Made by a program: the position numbers and the translations under genes
Source of the DNA: Sporichthyaceae bacterium
GTDB lineage: Bacteria > Actinomycetota > Actinomycetes > Sporichthyales > Sporichthyaceae
Direction: 5' to 3'
Length of the DNA: 64,000 bases
Assembly (NCBI GenBank): GCA_036269075.1
Contig: DATASX010000073.1
Coordinates: 1 to 64,000, forward strand
In this document: in pieces, positions 59,139 to 64,000 of the stretch
Numbering within the stretch: the stretch's first letter is position 1
Layout of the letters: each line of letters opens with the position of its first letter
The notes under the pieces: model-generated
Database searches by the model: none
What the model was told of the DNA's origin: nothing
The model's input: only the letters and a program-made list of their open reading frames with translations

Positions 59139-59971
59139 GTCTTTTCCGGCACGCATTCGAGGTGCGGGCGCTGCTGGCGGGTAGCGGGATCGCGGCGGCG
59201 GGCGGCGCGGTCGGGTACTTCCTGGTGCTGCGGGCCCAGGTGTTCACCGCCGACGCGCTCTCGCACGTCGCGTTCACCGGGGCCGCGGCGGCGCTGGCTT
59301 TCGGCGTCGATCTGCGGGTGGGCCTGTTCGTGGCGACGGTGGCGGTCGCGCTGCTGATCGCCGGTCTCGGCCGCCGCGGCAACGCCGACGACGTCGTCAT
59401 CGGCAGCGTCTACGTGTGGCTGCTCGGGCTCGGCGTGTTCTTCCTGACCCGCTACACGACGCACGGATCGGGCACCGGCAACGGCTCGGCGACCACCGCG
59501 GTGCTGTTCGGCTCGATCCTCGGGTTGTCCGCCCAGGCCGCCCAGGTCGCCGCGCTGATCGGGATCGCGGTCCTCGTAGCGGTGGTCGCGATGGGCCGTC
59601 CACTGCTGTTCGCGACCCTCGACCCGGCCGTCGCCGCCGCCCGTGGGGTACCCGTGCGGACGATCTCCGCGGCGTTCCTGGCGTTGGTCGGACTGGCCGC
59701 GGCCGAGGCCACCCAGGCCGTCGGTGCGCTGCTGCTGCTGGCCCTGATCGCGGCCCCCGCCGGGGCGGCGCTGGCGCTGACCGCCCGACCGTTCCGGGGT
59801 CTGGCGCTGTCGGTCGCGCTCGCGGTCGGCGCTGTCTGGGCCGGGCTCGTGCTGGCCTATCAATTCCCCCGGCTACCACCGAGCTTCGCGATCACGGCGG
59901 TGGCGACAGCCGCCAACGCGGCCGCGTTGATCCACCGTCACCGGTCCACCCGTTCGGCTGCGCACACGTGA
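59135..59971 (+). CDS. znuB: metal ABC transporter permease 2
   Basis: 278 residues of the same ABC-3 family, clearly paralogous to permease 1 (GYFLVLRAQVFTADALSHVAFTGA; LDPAVAAARGVPVRTI). ATG 59135 overlaps the stop of permease 1 (ATGA), so the two arose by tandem duplication and are coupled. Few systems carry two permeases, and a heteromeric channel is likely. Its stop (59969-59971) overlaps a GTG of the sedolisin frame. Confidence 0.9.
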   Translation: MSLFRHAFEVRALLAGSGIAAAGGAVGYFLVLRAQVFTADALSHVAFTGAAAALAFGVDLRVGLFVATVAVALLIAGLGRRGNADDVVIGSVYVWLLGLGVFFLTRYTTHGSGTGNGSATTAVLFGSILGLSAQAAQVAALIGIAVLVAVVAMGRPLLFATLDPAVAAARGVPVRTISAAFLALVGLAAAEATQAVGALLLLALIAAPAGAALALTARPFRGLALSVALAVGAVWAGLVLAYQFPRLPPSFAITAVATAANAAALIHRHRSTRSAAHT

Positions 59972-60060
59972 CGTACGCGGGAGAATCGGGTCGAATCCGG
60001 ACGGACGGACGCCGACCGGGGGGCGGCTCACTGGTTGGGACTCGTCGCTTCGGAGGTCTG

Positions 60061-62424
60061 TTGTCCAGGATCGGCCCACGGGCCTCAGCGGGCGTTCTCG
60101 CCCTCGGCCTACTCGCGGCGGGCACGGTGGTCTCCACACCCCACGCGCGCGCCGACGTCGGCCTGCACCGCACCAGCGACGTCCTCGCAATCCCGGGTTC
60201 GCTGCTCGGGCCCGCGCCGGGCGAGCACCGGATGAACCTCCAGCTCTCACTCACCGACCCGTGGGTCGCCCAGGAGGAGGCACTGACCGCCGCCCTCGTC
60301 GACCCGGCCTCGCCGGTCTACCGCAAGTTCCTGACCCCGGCCGAGTACGCGACCCGGTTCGCGATCCCGGCGACCGAGCGCGCGACCGTCACCGACTGGC
60401 TGCGGGCCGGCGGGTTGCACGTCGACCGGGTCTCCGGCACCGGAGACCGGATGTCGGTCAGTGGAACGGTCGGGGCCGTCCAGCGGCTGCTCTCGGTGCA
60501 CCTGAGCCAGTACCAGGCCGCCGGCCGCACGTTCCTGGCCAACGATGTCGCACCGCTGGTGCCCGGACCGGTCCGCGCGGTGATCGGCCTGAACACCTGG
60601 CACCGGTTCGCCCCGGTGCACCCGCCGCGCACGTCCGCGGTGCGACCGCAGGTTGGCCTGTTCGCCGGGAACATCGACGTCCACCAGCTCTGGGCCGCCT
60701 ACGACGCCCCGGCGGGCGACGAGGGCCAGGGCGTGCGCATCGGCGTCTTCATGGCCGGCAACACCGACCCGATCACCGGCAGCCTGCGGGTCTTCGAGGA
60801 CCGCGAGAAGCTGCCCCGCGTCCCGGTCCGGGTGGTGCGTGCCCAGCCCGGCCCGGTCGACCAGTTCGGCGCCAACGACGGCGCCGACGAGTGGGAGCTC
60901 GATACCCAGTCGGCGACCGGGATGGCACCGCAGGTGTCCGAGCTCGACCTCTACACCGCGAAGTCGTTGGCGGACGGCGACATCATCGCCGAGTTCGCCT
61001 ACTGGGCCGACGACCCGACCGGGCCGGACTACATGAACGCCAGCTTCGGCGGCTGCGAGGCCAGCCCGCTGTCCGGGCAGATCTCCAAGGGCGGCGCCGG
61101 GGTGGCGCTGGGCAACGAGATCCAGGACGCCATCGAGAAGTCGCTGCGGCAGGCGTTCGCGGAGGGGCGGACCGTGTTCGCCGCGTCCGGCGACACCGGT
61201 AGCTCCTGCACCCCGGTCTCGCTGCCGGTGGTCGGCGGCGGCAACGGCGTGGCCAACCAGGTTTACCCGGCCCAGCTGTACCCGGCGGCCAGCCCGTACG
61301 TGACCGCGGTGGGCGGGACGGTGGTCGCCCTGGCGAAGGACGGGGCCCGGAAGTCCGAGGAGGCCTGGGCCTTCGGCGGCGGCGGGTCGGCGCTGTTCAT
61401 CGCCCGGCCGAGCTGGCAGGCCACGGAGTCCGCCGTGAACCGGCCGTGCCTGCTGATGGGCGCCGACGGCGTCGCGATGACCCCCGGAACGACCTGCCGC
61501 GGCGTCCCGGACATCGCCGCGATGTCCGGCAACAACCTGCAAGGCCTGAAGATCATCGGCTACGACGCGCCCTCGATGGCCAGCGGCACCAGCCTGGCCA
61601 GCCCGCTGGCGATGGGGTCCTGGGCCCGGGTGGCCGCCGCGGTGCGCAACCGGCTGGGACCGGTCGCGCCGGTGCTGTACCGGCTGACCGCCGAGCAGCG
61701 GGCCAGCGACCTCTTCGACATCACCAAGGGTGAGCTCGTCGGCAACGGGCTGAACGTGCCCGGGCCGGGCTGGGACTACACCAGCGGATACGGCGTGCTC
61801 GACATCGCCCACCTGGCGCGGGACCTCGGCGGGCGGACCACGCCGGTCCACCCGGCCGGCCCGGCGCGAGTCCCCGACCCGCCGACCGGCGCCGTGGCGG
61901 GCAACAAGATCGCGTGCCTGCCGTTCGGCACCTCCCCGGTCGGCAACGTGGGGGTCTCCGCCCTCGGCGACCCCGGGACCTCGCTCGACATCACCTCGGC
62001 GACCATGACGTCGAGCCCCGACGGCAAGTCGCTGGTGATCACCGTGTCCGGGCCGGCGCTGAGCCCGCAGCCGCCGCTGGGGGCCTCGCTGACCACGATC
62101 AACGTGCACTGGGTCTACGACGGCAAGACCTGGGCGGCGGACACCGACACCGGCCCGGGCGGCCAGCCAGTGGGCTCGGTCCGCTCGATCACGCCCAGCG
62201 ACGACCCGGTGCCAACCGGCGCCGCCAAGGACACCCGCACCGTGTTCTCCGCCAAGTGGGAGGACCACTCGCTGATCATGACGATCCCGCTGAGCGCGAT
62301 CGGGTCCCCGCCGCCCGGCGCCCGGCTGAGCGAGCCGGTCGCCCTTGCGGGCAGCGACGGCGGCGTCGGGGACGTGGCCGGGCCGCAGTACGACTACACG
62401 GTGGGCCAGCGCTGCAAGCGCTGA
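60061..62424 (+). CDS. secreted sedolisin-type serine peptidase (S53)
   Basis: 787 residues: signal peptide (about 1-30), a pro-domain of the kumamolisin-activation type (about 50-190) ending near the first-strand of the catalytic domain, then an S53 peptidase domain. The catalytic Glu277 and Asp281 (DEWELDTQSATG), oxyanion Asp378 (AASGDTGSS) and nucleophile Ser511 (SGTSLASP) are all present. Such enzymes are acid-active and cleave secreted proteins. After residue 600 a beta-rich C-terminal extension follows. TTG 60061 with GGAGG upstream gives the clean signal peptide; a GTG at 59968 overlapping the zinc permease stop is an alternative. Confidence 0.88.
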   Translation: MSRIGPRASAGVLALGLLAAGTVVSTPHARADVGLHRTSDVLAIPGSLLGPAPGEHRMNLQLSLTDPWVAQEEALTAALVDPASPVYRKFLTPAEYATRFAIPATERATVTDWLRAGGLHVDRVSGTGDRMSVSGTVGAVQRLLSVHLSQYQAAGRTFLANDVAPLVPGPVRAVIGLNTWHRFAPVHPPRTSAVRPQVGLFAGNIDVHQLWAAYDAPAGDEGQGVRIGVFMAGNTDPITGSLRVFEDREKLPRVPVRVVRAQPGPVDQFGANDGADEWELDTQSATGMAPQVSELDLYTAKSLADGDIIAEFAYWADDPTGPDYMNASFGGCEASPLSGQISKGGAGVALGNEIQDAIEKSLRQAFAEGRTVFAASGDTGSSCTPVSLPVVGGGNGVANQVYPAQLYPAASPYVTAVGGTVVALAKDGARKSEEAWAFGGGGSALFIARPSWQATESAVNRPCLLMGADGVAMTPGTTCRGVPDIAAMSGNNLQGLKIIGYDAPSMASGTSLASPLAMGSWARVAAAVRNRLGPVAPVLYRLTAEQRASDLFDITKGELVGNGLNVPGPGWDYTSGYGVLDIAHLARDLGGRTTPVHPAGPARVPDPPTGAVAGNKIACLPFGTSPVGNVGVSALGDPGTSLDITSATMTSSPDGKSLVITVSGPALSPQPPLGASLTTINVHWVYDGKTWAADTDTGPGGQPVGSVRSITPSDDPVPTGAAKDTRTVFSAKWEDHSLIMTIPLSAIGSPPPGARLSEPVALAGSDGGVGDVAGPQYDYTVGQRCKR

Positions 62425-62541
62425 CCACAACGATTTGGTCGACCGGCCGCGGGCCTGGGCCGGTCGCCGGCCGGGGGCGGCGAGAATCGGCTCGATGATC
62501 GAATCCGCTGCCGCACCGTCCGGCCCCGGGACGGGCGGGTC

Positions 62542-63795
62542 ATGAGCGGCCGACGGGCACGGCGCCCCGAGGCCGGCCACGGGCACGGCCACGGACACGG
62601 GGGCTCCGACGTCGGCCTGCGGGGCCGCGCCGCTGCCGCGTTGTGGGGCTCGATGGTGGCCTTCGCCGCCCTGACGATCGTCGCGATGGCGCTGCTGTGG
62701 CCGCGGCACGCCACCCCGTCGCTGCCCGACCTGCCCGGCGACCAACCCGCGAACCTGGTGCACGCCCGCGTGCTCTCGACCAACCCCTACCAGTGCGAGG
62801 GGACCGGGAGCAGCATCGGGCCGAACGGGCAACCGACCAAGGTGCTCTGCGGGCAGGCCAACGTCCGGATCACCAGCGGCCCGACCAAGGGCGACGCGGC
62901 GACTGTGCTGCTGCAGCCCGAGGTCTACCGCACCGGGATCAGCCACGGCGAGGACCTGCTGGTCTCCCGCTTCCCGCCGCAGCCCGGCGAGACCACCAAG
63001 GCCGACTACGCCTTCGCCGACTTCGCCCGCGGCTCTCCGATGGTGTGGCTCGGCGTGCTGTTCGCGTTGGTGGTGGTCGTCGTCGCACGGTTGCGCGGAC
63101 TGGCGGCGTTGGTCGGGTTGGGCGTCTCCGCGCTGGTGATCACCAAGTTCGTGCTGCCCGCCCTGCTCGACGGGCGGCCGGCGCTGCTGGTCGGCGTGGT
63201 CGGCGGCGCGGCGATCATGTTCACGGTCGTCTACGCCGCGCACGGCATTTCGGTCCGCACCAGCACGGCGCTGCTCGGGACGTTGCTCGGGCTGACGGTG
63301 ACCGCCGGGCTGGGCACCTGGGCGGTCAACGGCTTCCACCTGACCGGTGTCTCCGGGGAGGACGACCAGTACCTCACCGCGGTGGCCGGGCAGATCAGCC
63401 TGCCCGCGGTACTGCTGTGCGGGATCGTGATCGCCTCGCTCGGCGTGCTCAACGACATCACCGTCACCCAGGCCGCCGCGGTCTGGGAGCTGCACGCCAC
63501 CGACCCGGCCCAGTCGACGGCCCGGCTGTTCCGCTCGGCGATGCGGATCGGCCGCGACCACATCGCCTCGACCGTCTACACGCTGGTCTTCGCCTACGCC
63601 GGGGCGGCGTTGCCGATCCTGCTGCTCATCGACATCTCGCACCAGCCGACCTCCAGCGTGCTGACCTCCGAGCCGCTGGCCGAGGAGATCGCGCGCACGC
63701 TGGCCGGCTCGATCGGCCTGGTGCTGGCCGTGCCGTTGACCACCGCGATCGCCGTGGCCCTGGCCCGCCGCAGTACGCCCGGAAGGTTGGGGTAG
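62542..63795 (+). CDS. YibE/F-like membrane protein
   Basis: 417 residues. A His-rich cytosolic N-terminus (GHGHGHGHGG, about residues 12-22), TM1 (about 37-58), an extracytoplasmic domain of about 110 residues with a Cys pair (YQCEGTG and VLCGQANV), then about seven C-terminal helices with GVLNDITVTQAAAVWELH and HIASTVYTLVFAYAGAALP, the YibE/F signature region. Function unknown, possibly transport or stress response. The His-rich tail suggests metal contact. Confidence 0.85.
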   Translation: MSGRRARRPEAGHGHGHGHGGSDVGLRGRAAAALWGSMVAFAALTIVAMALLWPRHATPSLPDLPGDQPANLVHARVLSTNPYQCEGTGSSIGPNGQPTKVLCGQANVRITSGPTKGDAATVLLQPEVYRTGISHGEDLLVSRFPPQPGETTKADYAFADFARGSPMVWLGVLFALVVVVVARLRGLAALVGLGVSALVITKFVLPALLDGRPALLVGVVGGAAIMFTVVYAAHGISVRTSTALLGTLLGLTVTAGLGTWAVNGFHLTGVSGEDDQYLTAVAGQISLPAVLLCGIVIASLGVLNDITVTQAAAVWELHATDPAQSTARLFRSAMRIGRDHIASTVYTLVFAYAGAALPILLLIDISHQPTSSVLTSEPLAEEIARTLAGSIGLVLAVPLTTAIAVALARRSTPGRLG

Positions 63796-63828
63796 TCCTC
63801 CGGCGATCACCGATCCCAGGAGGTGGGC

Positions 63829-64000
63829 ATGCCGGCGGTATCCACTCGAACGGTCGAGGTCCTGCCCGAGTGGGAAGCGTTCGCGTCGGCGGTGTCGGCC
63901 CGGCGACCGGACTCGGGGACGTGGTGCGAGGCGTGGACCGCCCGCGACATCCTCGTCCACCAGACGGGCAACGCCGAGGAGTTGGCGCGGGTGCTGGCCG
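63829..64000 (+). CDS. maleylpyruvate isomerase-like protein, 5' part only
   Basis: The first 57 codons of a gene that runs off the right edge. AGGAGGT lies before ATG 63829. The visible sequence has WTARDILVHQTGNAEELARV, the pattern of the mycothiol-dependent maleylpyruvate isomerase N-terminal bundle (conserved W-x-DI-x-H and N-x-E). Related to the gene at 35913. Nothing can be said of the rest. Confidence 0.7.
   Translation, partial: MPAVSTRTVEVLPEWEAFASAVSARRPDSGTWCEAWTARDILVHQTGNAEELARVLA

Overview
The window is a very GC-rich chromosomal segment from an actinomycete. Evidence: codon third positions are almost all G or C, GTG and TTG starts are frequent, several genes look leaderless, and there are many actinobacterial families (MmpS-like protein, mycothiol-type DsbA/maleylpyruvate isomerase proteins, SigF/SigB-type partner switching, IdeR- and Zur-like boxes). 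A Frankiales/Sporichthya-like soil or freshwater actinobacterium would fit, but the genus cannot be fixed from the sequence alone. There is no prophage, integrase, CRISPR array or rRNA; the only RNA gene seen is one tRNA-Pro(CGG).

Layout. 1-9.1 kb: metallophosphoesterase, tRNA-Pro, a divergent cation-efflux/CmtR-type regulator pair, an ABC-2 type exporter, a tandem-repeat lipoprotein, a nucleoside deoxyribosyltransferase, a chromate transporter and a degenerate cupredoxin lipoprotein. 9.1-15 kb: a class 3 lipase homologue lacking its nucleophile, a NERD protein, a diaminopimelate decarboxylase and a secreted Vgb-like propeller. 15-22.4 kb: a signalling block with STAS proteins, a PP2C/response-regulator phosphatase, a CHASE3 histidine kinase, a response regulator, an RsbW-like kinase, an RsbV-like antagonist and a SigF/SigB-class sigma factor; it also holds an iron-boxed pair of small unknown genes. 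22.5-31.9 kb: an ApbE / ferric-reductase-like / FMN-binding electron-transfer trio followed by an iron-boxed operon of a propeller lipoprotein, a Tat-exported DyP peroxidase (EfeB) and an FbpABC iron(III) importer. 32-33.3 kb: two tandem secreted His-rich microproteins and a small membrane protein. 33.7-42.9 kb: an MFS efflux pump fused to a TetR repressor domain, with a palindromic candidate operator upstream of its operon, then miscellaneous metabolic genes.

43-52.7 kb is the most unusual part. A 43-residue His/Arg/Trp-rich peptide gene ends in a hairpin and is followed by an ABC exporter with an extra C-terminal helix and Pro/Thr-rich tail. After that come a secreted type 1 cupredoxin, an MmpS-like protein, a large secreted protein joining a type 1 copper domain to a beta-propeller, a two-domain multicopper oxidase, a transposase-derived HTH protein and a second degenerate cupredoxin lipoprotein. 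52.9-64 kb holds unknown proteins, a Zur-boxed zinc/manganese ABC importer, a secreted sedolisin peptidase, a YibE/F membrane protein and a truncated maleylpyruvate-isomerase-like gene at the window edge.

Taken together the segment is dominated by metal handling at the cell surface: Zn/Cd efflux, chromate export, Fe(III) reduction and uptake, Zn uptake, periplasmic copper redox proteins and histidine-rich peptides. Iron- and zinc-responsive operators are directly visible. The functional links among the copper proteins and His-rich peptides are inferred from neighbourhood and residue composition only.
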